From positions 1 to 64,000 of the forward strand of contig VXNY01000008.1 in assembly GCA_009840305.1 (NCBI GenBank): a stretch of DNA of 64,000 bases, read 5' to 3'. Below are positions 10,610-19,371 of this stretch, piece by piece. Source of the DNA: Gammaproteobacteria bacterium (GTDB lineage Bacteria > Pseudomonadota > Gammaproteobacteria > Pseudomonadales > Azotimanducaceae). Made by a program: the position numbers and the translations under genes. Under the pieces are notes generated by a model, which was not told the origin of the DNA, searched no databases, and saw nothing but the letters and a program-made list of their open reading frames with translations. Every line of letters starts with the position of its first letter. Position 1 is the stretch's first letter.

Positions 10610-12373
10610 TCAATCCTCCACAGCACTGTCAGGTGAAATCAAGATTAGATAGATCGCGATTTGTGTTCGCTCCTTAACGTCATCGACGTTGTCAAGGACA
10701 TCTTTAACAATATTCTTTGTTGCTTGGCTTAGTTGTCCTTGCGTTAGCACAATGTCTAATCGTTTAATAAGATCATCTGGTTCTGTAGCTAGTTCTTCGT
10801 ACTCGCTTAAGTCGATACGTGGAACTTCGAAGTGGGGACGAAATGTATGGAATAGCTGGTTTTCGTTGAAGATCGCGAGTCCAATATAGTTTGTAATTCC
10901 AATTACCGTAGTTGAGGTAGTGATTTGAAACTCGGGTGCAACCATGTTGTTGTCCAAAATCTCACCAACGGGTGAGTAGTCTGGTTGATAGAAATTGAAT
11001 ACGCTAGGTGAAGCGAGTGGATGCTGCTTAGCGAAAAGTTCCAGCCAATACCCCGTGTTGTAATATTCACCGGAATCTGACGTGTAATTAAAAATGCGCG
11101 CCAGTGAAACCATGCGAACCACCGGTTCTTTGAGCCGTCCAAACGTCTGAGACCATGTACCGATTTCCGCTTCAGGATCGAAAAAAATCGCTCGAAGCAC
11201 AGCCTTCATATCACCGCGAGGACTCCCTGTTTCGCCATTGAATGCTCGAGCTACACGTTCGACATATTCAGGAGACGGATTGGAAGTTACCAAACGTTGA
11301 ATTAACTGTTTGCAAAAGAACGGACCAACGTTCGGGTGGTTGAACAACACGTCAATAGCAGCTTCGACATCGTCCATCCCAGGCTGACCCGCTGGTACCA
11401 CTGTCCCATCTATGAGCACTTTTTCACCGGGCTCATGACGGTTCTCGTACATGATCATCGGTAAACTGAATACCTCGGCGTCCGTATGATCGAAGTAACG
11501 ACGTCCCCAATAATGTCCTTCTCCAGCATATGTCAGTCCAGTAAATATCTTCGCCATCTCGCGAATGTCATCGTTGTCATAAGTTGGAATGGGTTCTCCA
11601 TTGGCGTCGAGTTTTAAAGTACCATCGATGTTCAACTCATACAATCCGATCGAAAATAACTGCATGACTTCTCTTGCGAAATTCTCGTCCGGGAATCTAT
11701 TTCGTGCTGGATTGGCTTTCCGGTTGTTTGCGTGACTGAGGTAATGTCCCATCGCAGGAGACAGAGCGACACCTTTCAACAAATCTCGAAAATTGCCAAA
11801 GGCATTTTCTAGAAGGAGATCGTAAAAAGAGGTCAAGGAGTAGGGAGTGAGTCTGAGTACTATCGCTCGGTCAGAAACGACGAAGAATTGACTGAGTGAG
11901 TAGGCAACACGTTGGCGCACAACATCCTCTGCAGTCATGGTTTGTTGCCACCAAGCGAATCTGTGGATTACTGTTCGAAGTTTGAGCGGGTTCCTAACGA
12001 ACTCGTCCCATTCGCCAGCGGCTTGTCGTGTGATTAGATCTTCAGCGATTGGTTTGTGGAGCGTCGGAGGAATATTGAACTGCTCTTCAAGCCAGAGATA
12101 ACGCCTCTTGTTCGCTATTTTCTCAATCTCTTCATAGCGCAATCCGAAAGTGGATTGACTCGCGAAACGCGATGCTTCGTTTAGTTCGTAATCGGAGACT
12201 GTTTCACCGGGATCTATCCCTGGATCAATGTCTCCATCGCCGTCCCCGATGCCACTGATGGCTATACCTGTAAACAATACCCCGCCCACGCACATAAACT
12301 TTAACGGGAGAACCAATTTACTATTGAACCCCGAAAGTTTCTGTCTGATGGATCTTATGCGTGCTGTGAGCAT
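10610..12373 (-). CDS. DUF1800 family exported protein
   Basis: A 587-residue DUF1800 protein, first gene of a two-gene operon with the DUF1501 gene. A basic N-terminus and a hydrophobic segment (about 20-45) look like a signal peptide or anchor, followed by an Asp/Gly-rich DGDGDIDPGIDPG linker that could bind calcium. The family landmarks are present: ASRFASQSTFG near 70, RQRVAYSLSQFFVVSD near 155-170 and PDENFAREVMQLFSIGLYEL near 230. The family is widespread in environmental bacteria, always near DUF1501 genes, and has no proven biochemical role. ATG start. The 309 bp in front contain two AT-rich palindromes that may be operator sites. Confidence 0.9.
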   Translation of the reverse strand: MLTARIRSIRQKLSGFNSKLVLPLKFMCVGGVLFTGIAISGIGDGDGDIDPGIDPGETVSDYELNEASRFASQSTFGLRYEEIEKIANKRRYLWLEEQFNIPPTLHKPIAEDLITRQAAGEWDEFVRNPLKLRTVIHRFAWWQQTMTAEDVVRQRVAYSLSQFFVVSDRAIVLRLTPYSLTSFYDLLLENAFGNFRDLLKGVALSPAMGHYLSHANNRKANPARNRFPDENFAREVMQLFSIGLYELNIDGTLKLDANGEPIPTYDNDDIREMAKIFTGLTYAGEGHYWGRRYFDHTDAEVFSLPMIMYENRHEPGEKVLIDGTVVPAGQPGMDDVEAAIDVLFNHPNVGPFFCKQLIQRLVTSNPSPEYVERVARAFNGETGSPRGDMKAVLRAIFFDPEAEIGTWSQTFGRLKEPVVRMVSLARIFNYTSDSGEYYNTGYWLELFAKQHPLASPSVFNFYQPDYSPVGEILDNNMVAPEFQITTSTTVIGITNYIGLAIFNENQLFHTFRPHFEVPRIDLSEYEELATEPDDLIKRLDIVLTQGQLSQATKNIVKDVLDNVDDVKERTQIAIYLILISPDSAVED

Positions 12374-12682
12374 TACGTAACCAACCTTCGTGTTTGTTTA
12401 CGCAGTATTTAGCAATTGTAAATCATTTACTATGATTTTTTCAAAAAAATCATTGGGAAAAGAAGCCTTCAATCGCATAGGTCTGCGATTTGATGGGAAA
12501 TGTTTTGATTGACTGTTTCTGAGCTGAGCTTCTCTTTAGAGACCTTTTATCCGACTTAATTAAATGTGTATTTCAGGTCGCTATGTAGACTAGGTTTGTT
12601 ATCGGTCACGACAAGTATAATCTAGAAGAGCAGAGTCGTCCGAATCTTGGGCGAATCACAAGCTACTTAAGCGAGAGCGTCG
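12374..12682. other. divergent intergenic region
   Basis: A gap between the minus-strand DUF1800 gene and the plus-strand AbiEii-like gene. It must hold promoters in both directions. Apart from the palindromes at 12418-12453 I see no gene or RNA. Confidence 0.6.
12418..12453. promoter_or_regulatory. two adjacent palindromes upstream of the DUF1800 operon
   Basis: GTAAATCATTTAC (12418-12430) is a perfect inverted repeat around a central C. One base later ATGATTTTTT, a CA spacer and AAAAAATCAT (12432-12453) form a perfect 10-bp inverted repeat. They lie 45-80 bp upstream of the DUF1800 start, where operators sit. The bound protein is unknown, and a cruciform-prone AT-rich tract is the alternative. 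Confidence 0.4.
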
Positions 12683-13429
12683 TTGTCGTTCAATCGAATC
12701 AACATCTGCAATCTCTTCATGTTAAACCTTTCCTACAACTGCTCGAAAACCCTTCAATTAATACTCGAACTCCTTGATGGAATTGCTCCACGAAGCTCAT
12801 TTCTTTTAGGAGGAGGCACTGTCTTAGAAGCTCGATGGCATCATCGATTGAGCACTGGCGTCTCCCTTTTCACAAGCGAGAAGTGTATGGCAGAGTCTAT
12901 CGACGCATTCATCCAATTAGCAAGGTCTGAGACAAGTGTCTGTGGAGGAATTTGCATCGAGCAGCTTTTCGTAGGGACAGGGGTTCTTGGTAGCACGTCG
13001 TACGGAGAGTTTAGTATTTTTGGAAACCCGAACGTATTCGCAGACGCACGCACCGAAGAGGAGATTAAAGGGACTGGAGTCTTTGCTCAAAGCACTCCAG
13101 AAATTCTCTTAAGGAAAATTCGTGCACGCATGCTTCGAACTGCTTTGTACTATTCAAGAGACGCCTACGATGTAGTTGTTGCAACGTTGTACGCTCCTAA
13201 TGAATTAAAACTTGTACTTGACAATCTAAACCCTTTGGAAACGGAATCCCTCGAATTCGACAGACACCGTACTGACTTGCAGATTAGAGATCTAGAGGAT
13301 TTGATCCAACCGAAGTTTCCTCAAATCGTGGACAATCTTCAGTCCTTCCTGTTTGATGTTTTGACTAGGAGGTTCCATCGCGAGGACTTGCTAAACATTT
13401 TGGACTTAGATCAGGAGTTCCCACATTGA
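12683..13429 (+). CDS. AbiEii/AbiGii-like nucleotidyltransferase with degenerate catalytic motif
   Basis: A 248-residue protein whose N-terminal third matches the start of AbiEii-type nucleotidyltransferases (toxins of type IV toxin-antitoxin systems): LLGGGTVLEARWHHRLSTGVSLF at 41-63, split here only for description. In the family the block reads GG-T-L...R..HR.S.DIDLF, where the two Asp bind metal. Here those positions are Gly59 and Ser61, so nucleotidyl transfer looks impaired. The start is uncertain: TTG 12683 gives the longest product, and ATG 12719 (MLNLSYNCSK) is an alternative; neither has a clear ribosome site. The next gene begins inside its stop codon. AbiE systems normally put the antitoxin first; here the partner is downstream. 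Confidence 0.6.
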   Translation: MSFNRINICNLFMLNLSYNCSKTLQLILELLDGIAPRSSFLLGGGTVLEARWHHRLSTGVSLFTSEKCMAESIDAFIQLARSETSVCGGICIEQLFVGTGVLGSTSYGEFSIFGNPNVFADARTEEEIKGTGVFAQSTPEILLRKIRARMLRTALYYSRDAYDVVVATLYAPNELKLVLDNLNPLETESLEFDRHRTDLQIRDLEDLIQPKFPQIVDNLQSFLFDVLTRRFHREDLLNILDLDQEFPH

Positions 13430-13908
13430 ATTCCTTTGTAAAACACCACGGACTCTCAGAGTCCATGAAGACTTGGGAAAAAGAGAGTGGTTTGAAAGCC
13501 GAATGGCTGTTGAACCGAGTACCTATTGACGTATTACCCCTCGAAGACTTCGATCTACCCTCGAATCACCTTCGTCCGAAACGATTAGATTGGGGAATGA
13601 ATCTCCTACAAGGTCAAATCAGCAATCACATGGCTGGAATTAGAAGTAAATTTACAACCGAAGAAGTGGTCGAGATGATGAAGAATCCCTCGGCACTCTC
13701 TTCGCGTCAGGTATCCTACCTTCGTGAGTTGATCAATCACTGTAGTCCTTGGATTCTTAAATTGCTTTCAAATTCATTAGGGCTAACGATCTACGAATGG
13801 GCTCGTGTGATGGGCATTTGCGAAATTAATAACCGACGACTCGCGGAGTGGATTAACTCATACGTTCCCGAGTACGAAGTCTCCTTTTATTGGAAACGGA
13901 TCTGGTAA
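13426..13908 (+). CDS. unknown protein coupled to the AbiEii-like gene
   Basis: A 160-residue soluble, mainly helical protein with no signal peptide. It starts at TTG 13426, overlapping the upstream stop in a TTGA arrangement, so the two proteins are almost certainly made together. The second half (about 70-150) has a pattern compatible with a helix-turn-helix: RQVSYLRELINHCSPWILKL, then LGLTIYEWARVMGICEINNR, where the last stretch resembles the turn and recognition helix of a regulator. I do not recognise the family. By position it could be the antitoxin or regulator of the upstream protein, but this is inference. Confidence 0.55.
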   Translation: MNSFVKHHGLSESMKTWEKESGLKAEWLLNRVPIDVLPLEDFDLPSNHLRPKRLDWGMNLLQGQISNHMAGIRSKFTTEEVVEMMKNPSALSSRQVSYLRELINHCSPWILKLLSNSLGLTIYEWARVMGICEINNRRLAEWINSYVPEYEVSFYWKRIW

Positions 13909-13971
13909 TATACTAGGTTGTTGACACGAGAATTGCGTTGATTTAGCAACCTTTAAAACATAAGAAACTTC

Positions 13972-14682
13972 ATGTACTTGAAACTTTTGCTAATCGGCAC
14001 TCTAGGATTACTCGCTAACAGTATGAGCGCGCAAAACCTATCTGGGACCTACGAATTTCCGGAGCCATACGGGTTGGAAGGGGGTACATACATAGTCCAG
14101 CTCAACAAAGATGAGGAAGGAAATTACTCAGTGAGTCTGACGATTTCAGAAATCGATTACAAAGGCAAGAATGTCATGGTTAGCGAGAATCGGTTCACCT
14201 TTGAGATTGAACCTCCACCGCCACTCGGAACAGATATTCAGATAACTCAGTTTTGGAAAATTCAAATCGCAGATGGCGAAGCGAACTTGTCTATAGATTA
14301 TGAAATTGGTGGTGAAAGTGAGTCAATCTCTGTTAAAGGTAGGCTTGTTTTGAACCTTGAGGGCACGTATGAATTTCCACCGCCGAAAGGTTTACCAGAA
14401 GATACAATTAGTGTTCAACTTATGAGAGACGAAGAGAACAATATTGCTGTTACTGTTACTGTCGGGGATGACACAATCAAGGCAAACAATATTGTAGTCG
14501 GTGAGGACCAGTTTTCTTTCGATACCGAAGTTGATACTCCAATTGGAAACATGAGTCAAACATTTAAGATCAAAGTATCAGATACTGACGCTACACTTTC
14601 AATAGTCGTCGACGTTGATGGACAGAGCGAATTGATGACACTCAAGGGGATGCTCATCGACGAGAAGACCGACTCAGAGTAG
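13972..14682 (+). CDS. secreted two-repeat beta protein (SGTYEFPPP family), copy 1
   Basis: A 236-residue protein with a signal peptide (MYLKLLLIGTLGLLANSMSAQ) and two tandem repeats of about 105 residues. Both repeats begin (L)SGTYEFPxPxGL or EGTYEFPPPKGL, continue with V-Q-L-x-(K/R)-D-E-E-x-N, a beta-rich core, a DQFSFDTEVDTP-type strand, and end with a MTLKG strand. The repeats are rich in alternating hydrophobic residues and acidic loops, consistent with small beta barrels or sandwiches. It is closely related to the gene at 16419 and more distantly to that at 46384. No family is recognised. It lies beside a secreted metallopeptidase gene. Confidence 0.65.
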   Translation: MYLKLLLIGTLGLLANSMSAQNLSGTYEFPEPYGLEGGTYIVQLNKDEEGNYSVSLTISEIDYKGKNVMVSENRFTFEIEPPPPLGTDIQITQFWKIQIADGEANLSIDYEIGGESESISVKGRLVLNLEGTYEFPPPKGLPEDTISVQLMRDEENNIAVTVTVGDDTIKANNIVVGEDQFSFDTEVDTPIGNMSQTFKIKVSDTDATLSIVVDVDGQSELMTLKGMLIDEKTDSE

Positions 14683-15230
14683 TTAGCGATTCAACCAGCC
14701 CGAGCCTTGCGATACTAAACAAATCTAGTCGATTAAAGTATTTTGTTTTAGTCAAGCCGATAGTACTTTTATGATGTGCGAATTTTTGCTTAGAACCTGA
14801 ACTACTCCGTAAGGTTTAACAATCTCACCAACAATCGAATACCTGTTGCTTCAACCAGAGCTGACTCTAGTAAGAGGGTTCTCATTGTACGATCCTCAAT
14901 CTGAGGTAACTTCGCACTATCTATGTCTTATTGTCTTCGACGTCTTGAGCTGAATCTAACATCGAGATCTTCTGGGAGTGCGATCTGTTGTCCTCTAAAC
15001 TCGTGCGTGCGGTTTAACTGAAAGTGTTCTACCCAACCGTGCAACTCAATGAAAAAAATTGTTGTCACATAACTGTCATAATTCGTGCCAATTCAGTTCG
15101 GTAAAGCGTCTACAAAAACAGGCAGAGCGTGAAGATTCAGTTCTTCTAAGCACATACATTCGTGGTATCCTGCGGCATCATTCTTGCATGGTACTAACAC
15201 ATTCAACTTTCGATTGGAAAGGAGCTAATA
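14683..15230. other. 548-bp intergenic region without recognised gene
   Basis: Both strands contain only short frames without family resemblance. The last 20 bases hold the strong AAAGGAG ribosome site of the next gene. No RNA gene or repeat was recognised. Confidence 0.5.
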
Positions 15231-16085
15231 ATGAAGAAGGGCAGACAATGGATAGTAGCATGCTTTGTGCTAGTGTCTTCTTTCGCTGTCTTTGCAGAAG
15301 TAATCGTACCTAATGTAGTAGGAGACCCCTATGAAGAGGGCCGGGAGTATTTAACTATTGAAGGCTTCAAAGTCTATGTACTACCGGTCCAACAGTATTC
15401 GTGGCGAGGATACACACTCGAACAACGAGAAGATGAACGTCTTCGAGCGATCCGCAAAGTGACCGCGCAATTAAAAGTAGCTGTATCACTTCTTCCGCCA
15501 GACCCGATTAACGAGTTGCGTACTAGGGTTATTTTGTACATGGACGACACTTGTGAATACGGAAACGAAAGAACTATCGGTAAGACTGTTAGAACTGGAA
15601 AAGTTTATTACTCAACACTTGCGAGCACAGACGGTTCTAACCGTAAATTAGGCCAGGTGACTATTCGGTGTTATTCTTCATTCGTTCACGAATATCCTTA
15701 CAAAGGGATCGTGTTACACGAGCTTGCACACGCGTGGCACGATCTATTTGTACCTAACGGCTTTGAAAATTACAAGATCAAAACTCAGTATAAGTGGTCT
15801 AAAGAGTGTTTACACCCACAGCAAAAGTCCTATTGGAAAACCAATGCTGGCGAGTTCTTCGCGGAAATGTCCTGTTCGTTCTTTTTTCGCAGTAGAGATG
15901 TACCGCACACAGATATGGCTATGAGTGAAAAGAATAAGACTTTAGTACGTTCGGCATGGCAAGATCCACCTAAGTTAGATGAATTCCATCCATCAGCAGG
16001 GAGTTGTCCAGACGAGTCTCCATTGTCGTTGAATGAGGGGGACGAGATTATTGACAGGAAAAGGGGTTTTATCGCGGCTCATTAA
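15231..16085 (+). CDS. secreted HExxH zinc metallopeptidase-like protein
   Basis: A 284-residue protein with a signal peptide (residues 1-22, ending FAVFAE) and a gluzincin-type zinc site. HELAH at 163-167 (in GIVLHELAHAWHD) supplies two histidines and the catalytic glutamate. A glutamate in TNAGEFFAE (204-212) is the likely third ligand. The layout, with an N-terminal beta region, a long helix with LRAIRKVTAQL, then the HELAH helix and an EFFAE...F.R.D segment, matches a family of secreted metallopeptidases common in environmental bacteria but not characterised as far as I know. AAAGGAG lies 7 bases before the ATG. It is flanked by two paralogous small secreted proteins, which might be substrates or inhibitors; that is speculation. 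Confidence 0.75.
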   Translation: MKKGRQWIVACFVLVSSFAVFAEVIVPNVVGDPYEEGREYLTIEGFKVYVLPVQQYSWRGYTLEQREDERLRAIRKVTAQLKVAVSLLPPDPINELRTRVILYMDDTCEYGNERTIGKTVRTGKVYYSTLASTDGSNRKLGQVTIRCYSSFVHEYPYKGIVLHELAHAWHDLFVPNGFENYKIKTQYKWSKECLHPQQKSYWKTNAGEFFAEMSCSFFFRSRDVPHTDMAMSEKNKTLVRSAWQDPPKLDEFHPSAGSCPDESPLSLNEGDEIIDRKRGFIAAH

Positions 16086-16418
16086 TCGACAGGTGTAAAA
16101 CCATCGCTCCATGACGAGAGCACGACTCCGTCGAATACTTCTGAAGATTTTTGCACTGTATTTTGGTGAACCAACGTGCATGAATCGAGTGTGCATAAAC
16201 TCAGTAAGAAGAAGTTCGCTACAACGTGTATCATTCCCGTTGTGAAGTGAAGCTACGGCAAGCGAGGGTCGACAACGCTTGCACCAATTCAGAAAGTAGT
16301 GGAAAATCCTTCGCGGAACACCAACACTTTCAAACTTTACCGCGCTCTGAGCCCGAACTTCCATTATGAAATTTACGCGAGTCAAGCAACTCCCACAACC
16401 AAGAGGAACAAGTTAAAT
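16086..16418. other. 333-bp intergenic region without recognised gene
   Basis: Frames crossing this stretch have no family resemblance. An upstream in-frame start at 16299 would add 40 residues that destroy the signal peptide of the next gene, so I treat this as untranslated. Confidence 0.5.
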
Positions 16419-17114
16419 ATGAAACTTATGTTGTTAGTTACGATTCTGTTATTAGCTTTTCTTTCAATTGCTGAAGAGCTTTCGGGGACCTATGAATTTC
16501 CACCGCCCGACGGGTTGGAAGGAGATTCAGCGATTATCCAACTAGACAAAGATGAGGAAGGAAATTATTTATCGCAAGTAACAGTGGGAGAGGAAACCAT
16601 TGAAGGTACAAATATCGTCATAGGTGAGAATCAGTTTTCCTTCGATATAGTAGTCGAGACTCCAGATGGAGATATGTTGCAAGTCTATACAGTTAAACTT
16701 GACGAAGATGAATTCACACTGTCCATACTGTCCGAACTTGGTGACCTCAGCCAATCTATTTCTCTCAAAGGCACGCGACTCAAAGAAATAGAAGGTACTT
16801 ATTCATTTCCACCAGAAGGGGTTCGAGGCGACACTACCACAATCCACCTTGCGAAAGACGATGATAACAAGTTCTCTGTTGTGGTTACAGTTGGAGATGA
16901 GACATTCGAGGCAGAAAATGTCGTAGTCAGCGGGGATCAGTTTTCTTTTGACACAGAAGTGAAGACGCAAGTTGGAGAAATGTCCCAAGCTTGGAAAGTT
17001 GAAGTAGCAGACGATGAAGTCACCTTGTCGGTACTAGCAGATGTTGGTGGTCAAAGTGAATCGATGACACTAAAAGGCAATCGAGTCGACGAGCAAGGTG
17101 AGTCAGCGAACTAG
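16419..17114 (+). CDS. secreted two-repeat beta protein (SGTYEFPPP family), copy 2
   Basis: A 231-residue paralogue of the gene at 13972. The ATG at 16419 gives a clean signal peptide (MKLMLLVTILLLAFLSIAEE); a longer frame begins at 16299 but has no signal-like start. AGAGG lies 12 bases upstream. Two repeats follow: LSGTYEFPPPDGLEGD...IQLDKDEEGNY and EGTYSFPPEGVRGD...IHLAKDDDNKF, each ending in a SLKG or TLKG strand. The second repeat shares DQFSFDTEVKTQ and SESMTLKG with copy 1. The two copies bracket the metallopeptidase gene. Exported to the periplasm or medium; role unknown. Confidence 0.65.
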   Translation: MKLMLLVTILLLAFLSIAEELSGTYEFPPPDGLEGDSAIIQLDKDEEGNYLSQVTVGEETIEGTNIVIGENQFSFDIVVETPDGDMLQVYTVKLDEDEFTLSILSELGDLSQSISLKGTRLKEIEGTYSFPPEGVRGDTTTIHLAKDDDNKFSVVVTVGDETFEAENVVVSGDQFSFDTEVKTQVGEMSQAWKVEVADDEVTLSVLADVGGQSESMTLKGNRVDEQGESAN

Positions 17115-17243
17115 TGCGACTAACACGAAAATAGTGTAAGTTATCCACCGACACGGGCGCTTTAAATTTCTGCAGTTGTTTAAAAAGTAATGGGATAACT
17201 CAGAGAGTAATCCTCTTAGCACACGCATATCACCCGACGGTAG

Positions 17244-18620
17244 CTAGTTGATCAGCTCGAGTTCCATTGCAGTGCGTTCAAATTGATCAACTATTTCTAA
17301 CATCGGACCTGAAATCAACTCTTCGACGTAGAGTTCGTTGATTACCGTTCGACAAATGTGGGATTCATCGGACTGTTCTTGATCTTCAGATTCATGTAGA
17401 GTAAGGTTGGATTCATCGTACGGAGGTTTACAAAGATGTTGGACTAATAAATCCCAGTTCAACTCGGTCTGAGTCTGTCTTATGTCCGCTAGTAACTGAA
17501 ACGTTTGAAGAAAACGCTCTACACTCGGTGCTTTTTTAAACTGCAATTCTTTCCAGGAGCGACTCGAGAAAATGCCCTTAAACCTCCCAAACCCGCTTCC
17601 ATGTTCCAAGTAAACTATCGACGAACTAGGAATGAAATAACCTTGAGTCAACCCTGCGGCTTCGTCGCCTAACCGAGCGGCTAGTTCGATGAGCGTCGCT
17701 ACTGTACCTTTCAGTCTCATTGGATTGTCTATCGACACGAGCAATTTAATGAGATCAGGATTCAGTTTCGTGCTGAGTTGCAGATCAGGAGGTAGTTCTG
17801 CACACTTCTTTTCGATCCACTCACCTTCAAGTGCTTGTTTCCACATGAACCGATCTTGCTCCAATGTAAAGTTTGCACTATCCCAGTAATGAGTGAGTGG
17901 ACGCTGACTCACTCCGTTGTGAAAGCAGTATCGGTTAATTAATGCGTAATTCATTATCGAATCAGAATGACAGGATTCATTCAGCGCCCAGTTTGACTCG
18001 CTGTTGTGTTGCAATATGCACTCTGGACGGTCCAGCGCGTCTTGAACTCGGCTGAAATCGCCCTCGGGATCGGTAAATATTCGTCCGAAAGTCAGTGGCT
18101 TCTCTAACTCAATAAATGCAAACGACCCCTTATTGTCTCCCGCACCCCAAAGATAAGGATTGATGTCAGTGATGTGGTTATCCAACGCAGTTCGACATTC
18201 TTCAGATTCTGTAAAGAAGGATGCTAATTCGTCATTCGCGTCCCAAAGACTGTGCGGCCAGTGAAAGTCGTCATTCAGTACCGCTGCATGGAAAGGTACA
18301 AACTGATCGAAGCCACACGCATCTTCAAGCGAGACTACCGAAGACTCCAGATTAGGAGCATCGAACGGTTGGGGAATCATGTTCGGTGATTCCACCTCAA
18401 TTGCTTGCGATACATACCTCTGCAACTCTAAGTCAGAATTGCTATCTGTACTTTCAGACGGAGTATCGACGCCGGTGTTTGCACGAGAGAAATATAAGAG
18501 TGCTAAGCTCACCATGACTAGCGCGAGCGCGATTCCTCCTGCCCAGTACCAAAGATGCAGCCGCGGTTTAAGTTTTGTATGTCTTTGTTTTTGTAAGCTC
18601 CTACGATCGCGAACAATCAT
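17244..18620 (-). CDS. membrane-anchored protein of unknown family
   Basis: A 458-residue protein with a strongly basic N-terminus, one transmembrane helix (about 24-45) and an extracytoplasmic part of about 410 residues. That part has at least six cysteines (for example in EECRTAL, RPECILQ, NESCHSD, NRYCFHN and KKCAELPP), which suggests disulfide bonds in the periplasm. No known domain or catalytic motif was recognised. ATG start at 18620. The downstream neighbours on the same strand are unrelated; the two genes upstream (18696 and 19372) also encode envelope proteins. Confidence 0.6.
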   Translation of the reverse strand: MIVRDRRSLQKQRHTKLKPRLHLWYWAGGIALALVMVSLALLYFSRANTGVDTPSESTDSNSDLELQRYVSQAIEVESPNMIPQPFDAPNLESSVVSLEDACGFDQFVPFHAAVLNDDFHWPHSLWDANDELASFFTESEECRTALDNHITDINPYLWGAGDNKGSFAFIELEKPLTFGRIFTDPEGDFSRVQDALDRPECILQHNSESNWALNESCHSDSIMNYALINRYCFHNGVSQRPLTHYWDSANFTLEQDRFMWKQALEGEWIEKKCAELPPDLQLSTKLNPDLIKLLVSIDNPMRLKGTVATLIELAARLGDEAAGLTQGYFIPSSSIVYLEHGSGFGRFKGIFSSRSWKELQFKKAPSVERFLQTFQLLADIRQTQTELNWDLLVQHLCKPPYDESNLTLHESEDQEQSDESHICRTVINELYVEELISGPMLEIVDQFERTAMELELIN

Positions 18621-18695
18621 AGTCGTCTATTCTTACTTGATTAGAGCGTTCGATGAAAGCAGACTCACGGTCTGTGTGCCAAATGTCCCGCACAC

Positions 18696-19202
18696 CTAAG
18701 AATCCGCCCCAGTTGAATTCAAACTCTCTTTCTTTTTTATGAATGGTGCCAGCAATCGGACCGAGATGTAACAAATTACAAAACTAAACAGAGTCACTAA
18801 TATGCCGTTTATATATGTTCCCTGTTGAAACGACGAATTCCAAAACAAAACTGCTATCAAATCTCTAATCATCGTGCTGAAACCCGCTATGAGGGAGAAT
18901 AGTCCAGATGTGAGTACCGGATGTTTACAGAAACTATTGTCAATGCGACGATCCCAATTATTTTTAACTTCCTTAAACCGACTAAATATCACGTAAAGCA
19001 CAAATGTCAAGAGAGGAATGTACTCTAAACTACTTGTACTAAGCCACCAATCATTAAAAAGCTTTCGGTTAATTGGATACGTCAACAACTCACCGACCAT
19101 GATGAGAAATCCCATGAACAATGCGGTGAACACCGCCGTGACCAGAGGTTGTTGTGTACAGAAGCGTTCTAACCAACCTAATTCTTGAGAGGATTTGTCC
19201 AT
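18696..19202 (-). CDS. four-helix membrane protein with internal duplication
   Basis: A 168-residue protein with four predicted membrane helices (about 19-42, 58-76, 96-117 and 130-152). The first and third helix regions are similar: FCTQQPLVTAVFTALFMGFL near 14 and FCKHPVLTSGLFSLIAGFS near 91. This points to duplication of a two-helix unit. No family was recognised and no charged pocket suggests a transporter class. ATG start. Confidence 0.55.
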   Translation of the reverse strand: MDKSSQELGWLERFCTQQPLVTAVFTALFMGFLIMVGELLTYPINRKLFNDWWLSTSSLEYIPLLTFVLYVIFSRFKEVKNNWDRRIDNSFCKHPVLTSGLFSLIAGFSTMIRDLIAVLFWNSSFQQGTYINGILVTLFSFVICYISVRLLAPFIKKKESLNSTGADS

Positions 19203-19371
19203 CGATCTCGACCATTCACAATTGGTGTTGAGTCAGAGTAATTTTATGACTATTCTTTTGGCTCACGAGCCGCCAATCCGCACTTTGATCGCGCGACTGA
19301 CTATGAGATAGCGCGTCCCCAAGCCACGTAGGCATGTCGCGACTATCGAAGCTGTCGTATCCTGAACTACC

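Noticed and set aside
9759-10677. Plus-strand frames opposite the DUF1501 gene
   Set aside because: The minus-strand DUF1501 frame has strong family landmarks; the plus frames have none.
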